64,000 bases of DNA from positions 236,330 through 300,329 of the forward strand of contig CANAWG010000001.1 of NCBI GenBank assembly GCA_947365245.1, read 5' to 3'. The position numbers and the translations under genes were made by a program. The stretch comes from an uncultured Oscillibacter sp. (GTDB taxonomy: Bacteria; Bacillota; Clostridia; Oscillospirales; Oscillospiraceae). Positions within the stretch are counted from its first letter, which is position 1. Each line of letters starts with the position of its first letter. The notes under the pieces are model-generated. The model searched no databases and was not told where the DNA came from. It saw only the letters and a program-made list of their open reading frames with translations. Shown piece after piece: positions 50,177 through 60,198 of the stretch.

Positions 50177-50797
50177 TTAAGACTCCTCCCTTTTGACTAC
50201 GCCGTAGAGCAGGATATTCAGCGCTTTCTGGCAGCTCTCCTCCCGGAGCGCAAAGGCCCGGCCATCCGTGTCGGTCATCTGGCAGCGGATGTTGATAAAG
50301 TCCTGAAACTGCCGGAACGTCTCCATCACGTCCGCCCTGGAGACGTCCGGCCGCAGAGGCAGCGGGCGGAGGATATCCTCCAGAATTTTGAGATTGAGGG
50401 CGTCGAAGTCCGCTTTCCCGGCCTGGATCTCACGGCGCAGATGGACCGGCGGCGCGACCACGGCGTCGCAGAAAATGCGCTGATAGACGGGCGCCTCCCG
50501 AAAAAACGCGGTGCGAAGGGCAAAGTAGTCCCGCAGCTGCGCCTCCGGCGTCCCGCCCTCCTGGGAGAGGTTTTCCCGGATGTAGTCCGTCAGCCTGCGG
50601 AAGCACTCCTCCACGCAGGCCAGGAACAGCGCGTCCTTGGTCGCAAAGTAGTGGTAGACGATGCCCTTGGAGATGTTCTGGGCGGCGCAGATGGTGTTGA
50701 TGGAGCTGGCCCCGTAGCCCTGCCCGGAGAACTCCGCCAGGGCGCTGTCCATGATCCGCCGCCTCGTCTGTTGGTTTTTCTCTTCCCGTTTCATCAT
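50177..50797 (-). CDS. TetR-family transcriptional repressor
   Basis: A 206-residue repressor. The N-terminal helix-turn-helix is classic (RRRIMDSALAEFSGQGYGAS, SINTICAAQNISKGIVYHYF, ATKDALFLACVEE); the C-terminal ligand domain is variable. The ATG-ATG start follows GGGGTGAG. It lies directly upstream of the MATE gene on the same transcript. Two palindromes in the promoter fit autorepression relieved by a pump substrate. Confidence 0.93.
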   Translation of the reverse strand: MMKREEKNQQTRRRIMDSALAEFSGQGYGASSINTICAAQNISKGIVYHYFATKDALFLACVEECFRRLTDYIRENLSQEGGTPEAQLRDYFALRTAFFREAPVYQRIFCDAVVAPPVHLRREIQAGKADFDALNLKILEDILRPLPLRPDVSRADVMETFRQFQDFINIRCQMTDTDGRAFALREESCQKALNILLYGVVKREES

Positions 50798-50812
50798 ACT
50801 CACCCCAAAATA

Positions 50813-50866
50813 TAGACCTGTAGGTCTATTTTTATGGATTGTACCATAAATAGACCTGCAGGTCAA
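50813..50866 (-). promoter_or_regulatory. tetR-MATE promoter with two TetR operators
   Basis: On the minus strand TTGACC (50861-50866), 17 bp, TACAAT (50838-50843). Operator copies TAGACCTGTAGGTCTA (50813-50828, perfect palindrome) and TAGACCTGCAGGTCAA (50851-50866) flank the -10; the second covers the -35. Confidence 0.85.
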
Positions 50867-51213
50867 TATTTTTGAAACAGCCATTTCTGTACTGGATTCT
50901 CCCCGCCGGCCCCCATTCCGCAAGCAGCCCCCGTAAGAAGCCGCGGCACCTGCATTTTGTCAAAGCCGCGCTATACCGTGCACTGCGAGAGCCATTGGAA
51001 AGAAGAGACGCAGATTTGGATACAGCCAAGAGACAGCCGGATATGCCCCACAGGCTGATTTGGAATAAAATCCCAAGATTCTTCCGCCCATCGCGGCGGC
51101 GGCAAAGATCGCCTGCACCATTGCCAAGGCGGAGCCCGGGCCGGATGCGGCGGGTCAAGGGGAAAGCCGCCCGCACCGCTTTCCAAGCGGTCAAGGGCAA
51201 ACACCGCAGGTCT
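50867..51213. other. Gap with no supported gene between tetR promoter and integrase remnant
   Basis: One frame stays open here but its translation is arginine- and proline-rich and unlike a protein until it enters the integrase remnant. No promoter or hairpin of note was seen. Confidence 0.5.
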
Positions 51214-51404
51214 GGAACCGGCTGTGTCTCACGGATCAGCGGCCAGCTTTGGGAGGGGCGGTACTCGCCCAAGGTCAATGGGAAACGCGCGGCCCGGAAC
51301 GTCTACGCTCACAGTGAGGAGGCGTGTGAGGAGAAGCCGGCGAAGTTGATTTGGAGATGAAAGAGGAAATCGCCGCTCTGCGTACCCGGGCAAAAACAGG
51401 TTGA
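51214..51404 (+). pseudogene. Integrase (tyrosine recombinase) N-terminal remnant
   Basis: A fragment with GTGCVSRISGQLWEGRYSPK, then VNGKRAARNVYAHSEEACEE KPAKLI, then after a frame change MKEEIAALRTRAKTG and a stop. The segment LWEGRYSP-VNGK-ARNVYA-EECE is typical of the N-terminal DNA-binding part of clostridial phage/transposon integrases. No start, no catalytic domain. It lies 50 bp from a tRNA 3' fragment, which fits the usual integrase-attachment site pairing. The frameshift lies near 51345-51356. Confidence 0.7.
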
Positions 51405-51454
51405 ATAGAATGCGGCCGCCCTCCGGAACGAGGCTTCCCGGAGAGCGGTTTTCA

Positions 51455-51499
51455 TGGTGGACGATACAAGGCTCGAACCTGTGACCCCCTGCACGTCAA
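51455..51499 (-). other. tRNA-Val(GAC) 3' half: attachment-site footprint
   Basis: On the minus strand the sequence from the anticodon loop (TTGACGT, anticodon GAC) through stem side GCAGG, the T-arm (ACAGG TTCGAGC CTTGT), acceptor strand ATCGTCC, discriminator A and encoded CCA is tRNA-like and correctly spaced. The 5' half is absent: the bases upstream do not pair. Such anticodon-loop-to-CCA blocks are the identity region used by integrases that target tRNA genes, so this is probably the far att copy left by an integrated element. By orientation the element would extend to higher coordinates. Confidence 0.7.
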
Positions 51500-51636
51500 C
51501 GGCAAAATGCGATTTTTTATAATCTTTTTTGGTTGTTTCTATTTATTTCTGCTCCGGAACGGTTGCTTTCCGGCACTTTCTAAAGGCGACCTCTCCACTG
51601 TTTCCGGCAGTGTCTGTGGCTGTTCGTGTGGTCAAA

Positions 51637-53131
51637 CTACAACACGACCCAGCGGCCTTTCTTGGTGGAGCCTTCGCGTTTAACTATCCCATCTTCCTGA
51701 AGACCTTTTATGATGTGAGAAACCGTATTTTTGGGGATACCCAATTCTTTGGCTAATGCGCGTATCGTCACACATGGATTTTCGGTAATTGCAGAAAGAA
51801 CCATTTGTACTCGTTCCTTGCGCATAGATGTGACTTTTTTGTCCCCGTTTCTGTCCCCACTTCTGTCCTCATTTGGGGACAGAAATTGAGGGTGAATGAA
51901 AATCGTTGTACAGAAGGACAGGCGTTCAGGATCCGTTTCAAAGATCGGGGCAGGAGAGCCGTTACGCTCCAGCGCATTGAGAATCTTCCGAAATCCCGTG
52001 TTCCGTCCCTCTGTCAGGTGCATTTCTTTCAGGAAATCCCCGATACGGCGGTTGCGGTATCTTCGGTTGAATACCCGGTAGGTCCGCAGGCCCTCCTCGG
52101 AAATGGACCGGTCTGCTCCCGGATGACTGACGATTTCAATGCGGTCAGGAAGGATGCGGACCTCAATAGGTTCCCGTACGTCGTACCCCTTGTGATACAC
52201 TGCGTTGCAAAGACTCTCCTCGATTGCCCCATAGGGATAATTGAAGAATCGTTCCGCCTCTGCCCTGTCCGGGAACTTGATTACCCGCCCCTGGATCACG
52301 CTGTTTTGAATATATTGAAGCGCCTCCCGCAGCTGCTGGTGAAGCGGACCCTTGAACGTCTTTTCGATAATCTGATCTCCGCCCAGGTCCTCCGGAAACT
52401 GGACCACATCAATCTGGGCATAGGGAAAGAAACGATCCGGTTCCAGACTGAAGAACATCAGCCCCACATTCTTCGGCTTGGTGTACTCCGGCAAGGTGTT
52501 CACGATGTTCATGCTCCGGCACAGATCAAGGAAATCCATGTGCCTGGATTCCTCGTACAGGGAACTCTCCACCTCTTTGAGATACGCCTGAATCAGCGTG
52601 AGGTTTAGATCCGCAATGTCCGCCTCATGGTTGACACGGTCATCAAAGGGGACATTGTTGGCAAGGTTATAGAGATCCCGTTTCTCCTCCTCAGAGGGTA
52701 TGATGGTGCTGGACATTTTCCGGATGTAGCTGACACGCTCTTTCTCTCCCTTGGCCATCGACTTGGGAGAAGAATACGGGCGCAGGTATCCGCCGGGAGC
52801 CCATACCACAATGAATTTCTTGTCCTGGTAGCCTGCCACCTCAACGATGGAACGATGGGCAGATATTCCGGCTGGATGCGCTTGCACTTGTTGCGTTCAA
52901 ATAACCATCTACTTTGTCTACGGGGACGCCTTTTAGGGGATGAACCGGCCTGCCGTCCTTTTCCTCGACGCCGATGACGAGGTAACCGCCGCCCCAGTTG
53001 TCAATATCGTTGGCAAAGGCGCAGATGGTTTTGAGGGATGCCTCGGCATCCCAGGTCTCCTTGAATTCGATCCTGGCCCACTCAACGGCGCTGCCGGCAA
53101 GCAAGGTCTTAAGGTTGGTCGGTACTGCCAA
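51637..53131 (-). pseudogene. AlbA_2 / COG2865-type ATP-binding regulator, frameshifted
   Basis: The N-terminal AlbA_2 (Schlafen-like) domain (VEWARIEFKETWDAEASLKT, CAFANDIDNWGGGYLVIGVE) is in one frame. KRIQPEYLPIV falls in a second, and the rest (EVAGYQDKKFIVVWAPGGYL, RFFNYPYGAIEESLCNAVYH KG, IEIVSHPGADRS) in a third. It ends in a winged helix (TIRALAKELGIPKNTVSHII) and KGRWVVL. The frame changes lie within about 52860-52915. With them repaired, a protein of about 500 residues results, the normal family length. The start TTG at 53131 is chosen for GGAGGGG upstream. These proteins are common on mobile islands; their role is unsettled. The lesions may be real or assembly errors. Confidence 0.82.
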
Positions 53132-53206
53132 GGCACACCCCTCCATTCTCAGCAGATGTATCGGATATCCATTTTACCCTATTGCTGAATCTTATACAAG
53201 CACTTT

Positions 53207-53241
53207 CGGGCGTACCGGCAAAAGTTCTTTGCCGGTACGCC
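53207..53241. terminator. Stem-loop terminator candidate upstream of the CAP gene
   Basis: A perfect 15-bp stem (GGGCGTACCGGCAAA and complement) with a 5-nt loop in the gap 53147-53439. It probably ends a transcript entering from either side. Confidence 0.65.
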
Positions 53242-53439
53242 CTTATCGATTGCACCAGTGTCTTCAATGAGGAGAAAATTTTTCAATCCCAGTCGCAAGA
53301 GGTCATTGTGTGATTCGCTTAAATCTTACCCCTGTTTTTCTCCGTTTTAGATTGCAGTTCCCTCTCGACTTTGAGATGAGCTTTCGATATTGTGTTGGTT
53401 GTAAAAGCTACACAAAATGCTAAAAACAGGAGGAACCGT

Positions 53440-54234
53440 ATGACTAACATAAAAAAGCACAGCGCCACCGCACTGGCAACAGCCATCCTCACAGTTGCCC
53501 TCACCATCCCCGTCACAGCGATAGAAGCGCCGGCTGAATCCATCCGGATAAGCAGCTACAAGGGTAGTACCCTGGAGGTGGGAGAGAGAAGCGGACTCAT
53601 CATTGGCCCCAGCGGTACAGAGTACACCGTCACCTCCAGCGCCCCGGACATTGTAGCGGTGGAACAGGTGCTGACCTTCTGGGTCGCTGTCGCCAAAGCG
53701 GAGGGGAGCGCGGAGATCACCGCCTCCAACAGTACCAGGGAGTGTGGAAGCATGACACTGACGATCATCTCCGCTACCCCCACCATTCCAGAACCCCTAT
53801 CTGATGGGGACAGTACCAGCCTGACAGACAACCTGGAGATTCGGCAGGAAATGATCCGGCTCATCAACCAGACTCGCAAAGCCAATGGGGTCTTGGAACT
53901 GCCGGTCAATGGGGCCTTGATGAACGCCGCTCAAGCCTGCTCCAATCGGTACTACACCTGGCATCACGCTCCGGAGGAGGGTCAGGCCGCTGCCGAGGCC
54001 GGATATCCCTACGGCTTCGGTGACAACCTCACTGTGTTCACCGGCACAGTCGATGTTGCCCAGCGCGCCGTCGACAACTGGATCAACTCCCCCGGTCACT
54101 TCGAAACGATGATCGACCCCAGATGTGACTGCATCGGCGTGGGAGTGACCCAGTACAACGGAATCACTTACTGCTACATGTTCGTCGGGATACCCAACAG
54201 CGTCAACTTTTATGCATGGCAGGACAATTCCTAA
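53440..54234 (+). CDS. Secreted CAP (SCP/PR-1-like) domain protein
   Basis: 264 residues. A signal peptide (MTNIKKHSATALATAILTVA ending around PVTAIEA) is followed by a Big2-like Ig fold (about 35-120: GTEYTVTSSAPDIVAVEQVL, AEGSAEITASNS). The C-terminal CAP domain (about 145-264) has LINQTRKANGVLELPVNGAL, the His of TWHHAPEEG, FGDNLTVFTG, WINSPGHFETMIDP and IGVGVTQYNG. CAP proteins of the YkwD type occur widely in Firmicutes with unknown extracellular roles. ACAGGAGGA precedes the ATG. It is transcribed opposite to its neighbours. Confidence 0.9.
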   Translation: MTNIKKHSATALATAILTVALTIPVTAIEAPAESIRISSYKGSTLEVGERSGLIIGPSGTEYTVTSSAPDIVAVEQVLTFWVAVAKAEGSAEITASNSTRECGSMTLTIISATPTIPEPLSDGDSTSLTDNLEIRQEMIRLINQTRKANGVLELPVNGALMNAAQACSNRYYTWHHAPEEGQAAAEAGYPYGFGDNLTVFTGTVDVAQRAVDNWINSPGHFETMIDPRCDCIGVGVTQYNGITYCYMFVGIPNSVNFYAWQDNS

Positions 54235-54309
54235 ATATGTAGGCCCAAAATCAGGGACAGATTGCAACCACGGTCTGCCCCTGATTTTCATGTGCCGCAT
54301 ACACATATT

Positions 54310-55266
54310 TTACACTATACTTCCACCAGCCACGCCAAGAGGGCTACTAATATTTTGAAGGTATACTTCCAACTTTTCCTCTACTCTCCTTTTGCCGCCA
54401 ATCGAATTATCGTAGAAAATCGTTCTGAATCCCGAAACATCAAATGGCAGTCTATCACGGAGAGCCTTATCACAAAGAAGAATCGTTGGCTTTTTTAGTG
54501 CGTGGGCATAACCAATTTCATAGAACACATTAGGATTATCCGGGGTTATATCAGCAATAATAACCGCTGCATTTTGTATTGATGTAATAATGTCACTTAA
54601 TATCATAGAGCAACTAGCAACCTCATCACCTCGAATTGGATCATAGTGGAGCTTGATGCAAACGGGCTTAATTACCTCATCATACAGTATATCATAATCG
54701 CCACCAAACTGAGATACTATAAAAACTTCTGGTTGTTTACAAATTGCTGTAAAACTCTTTATTATCACTTTTTTTCTACTTTTAACCCAAAGGCCAATTT
54801 GAGTCTGACTTACTAAAAAAGGAATTGCTGCTGTCAAAACTCTAATGCCATTAATATATAGTCCCAAAGAAGATCCGATTATTTGCAAACTCATATCAAA
54901 TTTTGTAGTAGGCAAATTTTCTACAAACCCTGCTGCACAAATTGTACTCATCTGCCCATTGGTTAAGTTAAATACATATTTTGCCTGAGCATTTGTAACT
55001 CCGGCGGACATATATGCTAAATCATTCTGGTAATTAAAAACAATTTGTGCTAAATCGCCCTTATCAAATTCTTCAAACTCTACTGTGGTCTTTATTACCC
55101 CATTTGCAAGTACATCTTCAAATAAAATAATTCCCTCTCGAGCAACTTGCCCTGCTAAAAAGCTATTGGGTGTTCTATTATCAGACGATTGTTGCGGTGT
55201 TCCTTGAAAAACAACATCTCCATTGTTCGCAACAAAATCGCCCCTTAGTGGCATCCATTTTTTCAT
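54310..55266 (-). CDS. Lectin-like domain fused to nucleoside 2-deoxyribosyltransferase/TIR-like domain; candidate defence effector
   Basis: A 318-residue protein. Residues 1 to about 180 are beta-rich and look like a LamG/concanavalin-type fold (VVFQGTPQQSSDNRTPNSFL, IKTTVEFEEFDKGDLAQIVF, LGLYINGIRVLTAAIPF, IGLWVKSRKKV). Residues about 185-300 match the nucleoside deoxyribosyltransferase-like group related to TIR domains (VFIVSQFGGDYDILYDEVIK, AAVIIADITPDNPNVFYEIG, YAHALKKPTILLCD), including the Glu of FYEIG that is catalytic in NDT and TIR enzymes. The gene is much more AT-rich than its surroundings. It follows hsdR by 41 bp on the same strand and so is probably the last gene of the restriction operon. 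A nucleotide- or NAD-cleaving role is inferred. Confidence 0.75.
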   Translation of the reverse strand: MKKWMPLRGDFVANNGDVVFQGTPQQSSDNRTPNSFLAGQVAREGIILFEDVLANGVIKTTVEFEEFDKGDLAQIVFNYQNDLAYMSAGVTNAQAKYVFNLTNGQMSTICAAGFVENLPTTKFDMSLQIIGSSLGLYINGIRVLTAAIPFLVSQTQIGLWVKSRKKVIIKSFTAICKQPEVFIVSQFGGDYDILYDEVIKPVCIKLHYDPIRGDEVASCSMILSDIITSIQNAAVIIADITPDNPNVFYEIGYAHALKKPTILLCDKALRDRLPFDVSGFRTIFYDNSIGGKRRVEEKLEVYLQNISSPLGVAGGSIV

Positions 55267-55307
55267 ATGCTACACCTTTCTGTTCTATAATTAAGTTGGA
55301 AATAGAG

Positions 55308-58300
55308 TTATTGGTTTCGCATCTCTCTGTAAATCACTTCTGCCAGAGCACTCATGATGGCGTTATATTTATGCTGATCCTCAAACAGCGTGGTGTAAGT
55401 CTCCTGTGACTCCATATAGCTGTCCTGGGCGGCATCGCCAAATGCCTTTGGGAAAATACTCTCCGCAAAAATCTGCGGATCAGAGGTTTTTGCCATACTC
55501 GCCAGTTTCTTATTAGCCATAAGCTTGGTATGAAGCGCATTCAGCAGTACCCGGTCGCCTTCCGAAAATACACCCTTATATTTCTCATTGATCTTTTCGA
55601 TGATCTCATCTAAGGGTTCCTTTTGATCACGTCCTGCCGCGCCTTTCTGCTTGGCTGGCTCATAGACGCCCTTGGTCTCCTGGAGTTCAATTTGCCCGTC
55701 AAAGGTCTTTTGCAACTTGTAATACTCCAGTTTCAGCTTACCCTCCAGGTCTACCATATCAACCGCTTCTGCCGGAAGAAGGCCCAGCAGGTAGGAACAG
55801 AATACGAATTCCTTATGTAAGTCTTTGTCAAACATACGGATAACCTGAGAGATATAGCTGTACCATTTAATCAGGCTCCGGAGCTGGCGCCGGAATTGAT
55901 ACCGCTCATCGGTGGTCTTTTGGTTGTATCGGTCTGCCACCGGCTTCAGGATGCTGGTCATTCGCCCCATAGATTTGGCATCCTGCCGCCCCGTTTTAAA
56001 ATACTCCTTGGCAAAAGCCTCAATGTCTATATCGGAGTAGATTCCATAGCCTCTCAGTTCTCTTTGGGTTTGGTAAATCAGGTCGGTATTGACCTCCTGT
56101 TGGAGCATTGTCTCCTGGTAGAACGGCTGGAAAGCCTCCAGGATGTCCTCCTGTGTATTCACAAAATCCAGCACAAAGGTGTCGTTTTTCCCTGGACAGG
56201 TACGGTTCAGCCGGGAGAGAGTCTGCACCGCCTTCACGCTTTTCAGCTTCTTGTCCACAATCATGGTGTGGAGCAGCGGCTCGTCAAAACCGGTCTGATA
56301 CTTTTCTGCCACAATCAGCACATTGAAATTCTCGTGGAACTCCGCCTTGGTCTGGGTTTCAGCAATATGGCTGCCATCCCTCCGCACGTTCAGCTTCGGC
56401 TCGGTGTACTCCTCATCTCCGTCCCTGACCGCCCCGGAAAAAGCAATCAGGATCTCAACATCATCATACCCCTGCTCCTGAATATACCGCTTGACCTCAT
56501 GATAATAGCGCACCGCCGCCAGACGGGAGGATGTAACCACCATCATCTTCCCCCGTCCGCCGATTTTATACCGAGTAGTCTCCCGGAACGTCTCCACGAT
56601 GATCTGTGACTTCTGACTGATATTGTAGGGGTGCAACTCCTGGTATCTTCGAATCACCTTAGCGGCACGGCTGGCCGGGAGGTCCGGATTGTCCGCTGTT
56701 GTCTTGGCAATCTTGAAGCAGGTCTCATAGGTCATATAATTCTGGAGAACATTCAGGATAAACTCTTCCTCTATGGCCTGCCGCATACTGTAGATGTGGA
56801 AGGGATGGAAACTGCCGTCCTCATACTCTGTTCCGAACAGCTCCAGCGTTTTATCCTTTGGCGTAGCGGTGAAGGCGAAAAAAGACAGGTTCTTGTGTTT
56901 CCCCTGAACAATGATTTCCTGCATCAGCTTGTCGTCCGGATCCAGTTCTTCCTCTGCTTTTCCTTCCAACTCAGCGTATTCCCGCAAAGCTTCCTCCGTA
57001 TCCGCCAGCGCCGTTTTCAGTTTCAGCGCCGCGTTGCCGGTTTGGGAGGAGTGGGCCTCATCCACAATCACAGCATAGTTCCGCCCTGCGGCCTTGTCTA
57101 CCTCCTGGAAGATCACTGGGAACTTTTGCAGGGTGGTGACGATGATCCGCACACCAGAGTTCAGAGCATCCCTCAGATCCTTGGAGGTCTTGTTCTCCCC
57201 GATGGTCTCCACCGCCCCCAAGGTATGGTCGAAGCCAGAAATAGTCTCCTGGAGCTGGGCATCAAGGACAGTACGATCTGTGACCACTACCACACTGCTG
57301 AATACGGGCTTGTCCTCTTTGTTGTGGAGGGATGCCAGACGGTAGGCCGTCCAGGCAATGGAGTTGGATTTGCCGGAACCTGCGCTGTGCTGGATCAGAT
57401 AGTTCCGCCCGGCACCATGTGCCGACACATCGGCCAGCAGCTTCCGCACCACGTCCAGCTGATGGTACCGGGGAAAGATCAGCGTCTGTTTTCGGACGGT
57501 CTTCACGGTACTGTCTGGGAGCTGCTTTTTCTCCTCTTTCACCTGCAAATGGAGAAACTTTTGCAGGATGTCCATCATGCTGTCCTTCTGAAAGACCTGC
57601 TCCCAGAGGTAGGCCGTGGGGTAGCCATCCGGGTTGGGTGGGTTGCCTTTGCCGCCGTCCTGCCCGGCCCCGTTGGAGCCCTGGTTGAAAGGCAGGAAGT
57701 AGGTATCCTTCCCGGCCAGTTTGGTGGTCATCCAGACCTCGGTGTGATCCACGCAGAAGAAGCCCAGGATGCGCTTGTTGAATTGAAAGCAGAGTTCCCG
57801 TGGGTCACGGTCATACATCCACTGCCGCTTGGCATTCTCCACGGTCTGGCCGGTGTACTGGTTTTTCAGCTCAAAGGCGAAAACGGGGATGCCGTTCACT
57901 GTCAGCACCATGTCCACGGACTTTTTGGTATCGGCGGAGTAGTACCACTGGCGGTAGCAGCAGATCACATTCTGGGCATACCGCTGGACGGCGGTCTCGT
58001 TGAGACCGGATTCCGGCATGAAGTAGCAGACACGGAAAGCGATGCCCCGGTGCTTGAACCCGTGGCGGAGGACGGAGAGAAGCCCATCCATTTCGCAGGC
58101 GGAGTTGAAGTCCAGACAGAACTTCCGAACAGGATCGACCTGGTTCTGCTTCTCAAAGCGTGCCCACTCTTTGGGCTGGGTGGCCTGGACAAAGCCAATC
58201 AGGGTACTGACATATAGGCTCAGGTTGAGATCGTAGGTATCCGTGCCCTTAGTGTAGCCGCCAGCGGGAGAGAGAAGGGCAGCTTCAATGTCGGATTCAA

Positions 58301-58331
58301 AGCGTTTTTCGGTGGTGTCAAGTTTCTCCAT
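55308..58331 (-). CDS. hsdR: Type I restriction enzyme, R (motor/nuclease) subunit
   Basis: A 1007-residue HsdR. The N-terminal nuclease region has [12 protein letters not shown] near residue 150. The superfamily 2 motor follows with Walker A in [13 protein letters not shown] near 315, [10 protein letters not shown] near 420 and [10 protein letters not shown]-terminal helicase motifs include [20 protein letters not shown] and [13 protein letters not shown]. It translocates and cleaves DNA not protected by the partner methylase. GAGGTGTGACA precedes the ATG at 58331, and the gene overlaps the end of hsdS. Frame intact throughout. Confidence 0.96.
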   Translation of the reverse strand: MEKLDTTEKRFESDIEAALLSPAGGYTKGTDTYDLNLSLYVSTLIGFVQATQPKEWARFEKQNQVDPVRKFCLDFNSACEMDGLLSVLRHGFKHRGIAFRVCYFMPESGLNETAVQRYAQNVICCYRQWYYSADTKKSVDMVLTVNGIPVFAFELKNQYTGQTVENAKRQWMYDRDPRELCFQFNKRILGFFCVDHTEVWMTTKLAGKDTYFLPFNQGSNGAGQDGGKGNPPNPDGYPTAYLWEQVFQKDSMMDILQKFLHLQVKEEKKQLPDSTVKTVRKQTLIFPRYHQLDVVRKLLADVSAHGAGRNYLIQHSAGSGKSNSIAWTAYRLASLHNKEDKPVFSSVVVVTDRTVLDAQLQETISGFDHTLGAVETIGENKTSKDLRDALNSGVRIIVTTLQKFPVIFQEVDKAAGRNYAVIVDEAHSSQTGNAALKLKTALADTEEALREYAELEGKAEEELDPDDKLMQEIIVQGKHKNLSFFAFTATPKDKTLELFGTEYEDGSFHPFHIYSMRQAIEEEFILNVLQNYMTYETCFKIAKTTADNPDLPASRAAKVIRRYQELHPYNISQKSQIIVETFRETTRYKIGGRGKMMVVTSSRLAAVRYYHEVKRYIQEQGYDDVEILIAFSGAVRDGDEEYTEPKLNVRRDGSHIAETQTKAEFHENFNVLIVAEKYQTGFDEPLLHTMIVDKKLKSVKAVQTLSRLNRTCPGKNDTFVLDFVNTQEDILEAFQPFYQETMLQQEVNTDLIYQTQRELRGYGIYSDIDIEAFAKEYFKTGRQDAKSMGRMTSILKPVADRYNQKTTDERYQFRRQLRSLIKWYSYISQVIRMFDKDLHKEFVFCSYLLGLLPAEAVDMVDLEGKLKLEYYKLQKTFDGQIELQETKGVYEPAKQKGAAGRDQKEPLDEIIEKINEKYKGVFSEGDRVLLNALHTKLMANKKLASMAKTSDPQIFAESIFPKAFGDAAQDSYMESQETYTTLFEDQHKYNAIMSALAEVIYREMRNQ

Positions 58332-60198
58332 TGTCACACCTCATTTGCTCCATATGTACGGTACATTTTCCATAACCTGACGGAATAATTTTATAGGTTT
58401 TCATTTCTGCTAAAGTATCTAACCAAGTCTTTTCTGAACTATGCGCTTTATTGGGTGTCCAGTTATTCCGAACTTCCCGCACAAGCTGATTATCTGTTGG
58501 CAAAATACCCTGAAGGATAAAATCATTCCAGGCAGCCAGAAGTGTTGCAACACGTTCTGCCTTGGAGGTCTTCATTGGTCGCAGAAAAGCACAGAGTCGT
58601 TGAATTTCACCATCAATATCCCCATAATAAGATTGATATCGTCTTCTGTAAGTTTCAAATGTCTCTGTCAGCGTATACTCTACGGGAGAACCCGCTTTAA
58701 TGTCAATCCAGCCATTTTGCACTAAGATTTTTTCATATTCTTCGATCTGAGCATCATAGGGGCCGTGCTTTTGCCGTTGATATTGGGTCATATTATTGAG
58801 ATTCAGCATACAATCCACAGTATACAAAGCTTTCATCAAATGAATTCTGCCTTTTGGTTTCAGCAGTTCAATGATTCGGCATAGCAGTAGTGCTCTTGCA
58901 TCTACAAAAGTAATGGTAGACTTGGACTGTGCTTGTGGTACTTCCTTTTTCCCAGTGATATACTCATAAATGAGAGATTTTTTATAATTGCTCAGTTGCT
59001 CAATAATATTTTCTTTTGCTTGCAGCACTTTATCCAGTTTTTTGCATTCTCCATCCAAATAGTTACAAATAGTGTTCTGCTCAGAGACCGAAGGGACAGG
59101 GATCACAAACTTTTGAATCGTAGATTTATTCGTGCAGGCGAGATTCGTTGTCTTCTTTGCTGTCACATCAAAATACACTCTTGCAACCTCTGATGTTGTT
59201 AAATAATCAAGATACCGAACTGCAAGGCAGTCATCTGTCTGGACAGAGAAAACATGGTTTTGATGGATGCAATTCTCTATTTCTCCATTCCAGAGGCATC
59301 CCCTGCCCAATTTATCTCTGTCACCCCCTTCAGTCATGAGAAGCTGGCCAACTTTTAGTTTATATTTTTCAGCCTCTTCCGGGGTTACCATGATAGTCGT
59401 AATGTCAGAAAAATCCACATGATCTCCCTGAACATTTGCAACTCTTAGATATGGAACTTCAACAAGCTCTGTGCCTATATCATATTTTTTACCCACTGAT
59501 ATTCCTGATTCGATGGTAGCAAGCTTGCCCAATGCTGATATGATCCATTCTTCCGGGATTTTCCCAATCCATTCAATCCCGCTCTCCTTCATCGGCCTAT
59601 TTCCCCGCACCCCCTTGGTGACAGCTTGGGTGATAATGGCCTGCCTGAGCTTTTTGTACTCCTCAATGGAGGTGCGGGTTTTTTCCAGTATAGCATCAAT
59701 TTCTTTACACTTTTGGTCAAGAAATTTTGCTATTCTTTTTTGTTCATTCGGCTGGGGTACGGCAATACAGTAGTTTGCGATAAATGCAGGAGAAACTCTT
59801 TTTAGCCCCCCAGTACCAGTCATGGTTGCGCAGCCCTTTTTCTTGAAATCCTCGCTTTGCAGTGCATAGAATAAAAAACGGGATTGAATGTTATATGGAC
59901 GCAAAACAAACAATTCAGAACTGCCGAATCCAAAACCGGAATATAGGCCGCCCATCTCAGCGATATTTCCATTTTCAAAGCAAGGTGTTACTTTAGCAAT
60001 TACTATATCGCCTTCTTGGTATTGTGTATAAGAACTGTTTATTGCAGAGAAAAGTGCTTTTTGGTTAATGAAGTATCCGTTCTTAATACATTCCATCGGA
60101 GTAAACGTAACCTCCGAATCAGGCAACAATTTTGAGGTATCACATGGCGGCGACAGTTTCGCACAATACTTTATTCTTTTTGTTTCCCAAGTTGCCAT
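58318..60198 (-). CDS. hsdS: Type I restriction enzyme, specificity subunit with C-terminal extension
   Basis: A 626-residue HsdS, longer than the usual 400-450. The two target-recognition domains (about 1-150 and 210-370) each end in the conserved helices ([40 protein letters not shown]). After residue 430 an extra domain of about 195 residues begins ([78 protein letters not shown]). It contains a pattern (LMKALY...KHGPYD) reminiscent of SocA/DUF4065-like antitoxin folds, but that is only a resemblance. The start overlaps the hsdM stop (TGATG). Confidence 0.93.
   Translation of the reverse strand: MATWETKRIKYCAKLSPPCDTSKLLPDSEVTFTPMECIKNGYFINQKALFSAINSSYTQYQEGDIVIAKVTPCFENGNIAEMGGLYSGFGFGSSELFVLRPYNIQSRFLFYALQSEDFKKKGCATMTGTGGLKRVSPAFIANYCIAVPQPNEQKRIAKFLDQKCKEIDAILEKTRTSIEEYKKLRQAIITQAVTKGVRGNRPMKESGIEWIGKIPEEWIISALGKLATIESGISVGKKYDIGTELVEVPYLRVANVQGDHVDFSDITTIMVTPEEAEKYKLKVGQLLMTEGGDRDKLGRGCLWNGEIENCIHQNHVFSVQTDDCLAVRYLDYLTTSEVARVYFDVTAKKTTNLACTNKSTIQKFVIPVPSVSEQNTICNYLDGECKKLDKVLQAKENIIEQLSNYKKSLIYEYITGKKEVPQAQSKSTITFVDARALLLCRIIELLKPKGRIHLMKALYTVDCMLNLNNMTQYQRQKHGPYDAQIEEYEKILVQNGWIDIKAGSPVEYTLTETFETYRRRYQSYYGDIDGEIQRLCAFLRPMKTSKAERVATLLAAWNDFILQGILPTDNQLVREVRNNWTPNKAHSSEKTWLDTLAEMKTYKIIPSGYGKCTVHMEQMRCDNGET

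Noticed and set aside
50872..51360. A 162-codon frame that could be one gene.
   Set aside because: Only its last third resembles a protein (an integrase fragment); the rest is Arg/Pro-rich, and the family match breaks frame before its end.
51455..51499. A complete tRNA gene.
   Set aside because: Only the part from the anticodon loop to CCA is present; upstream bases cannot form the acceptor, D or 5' anticodon stems.
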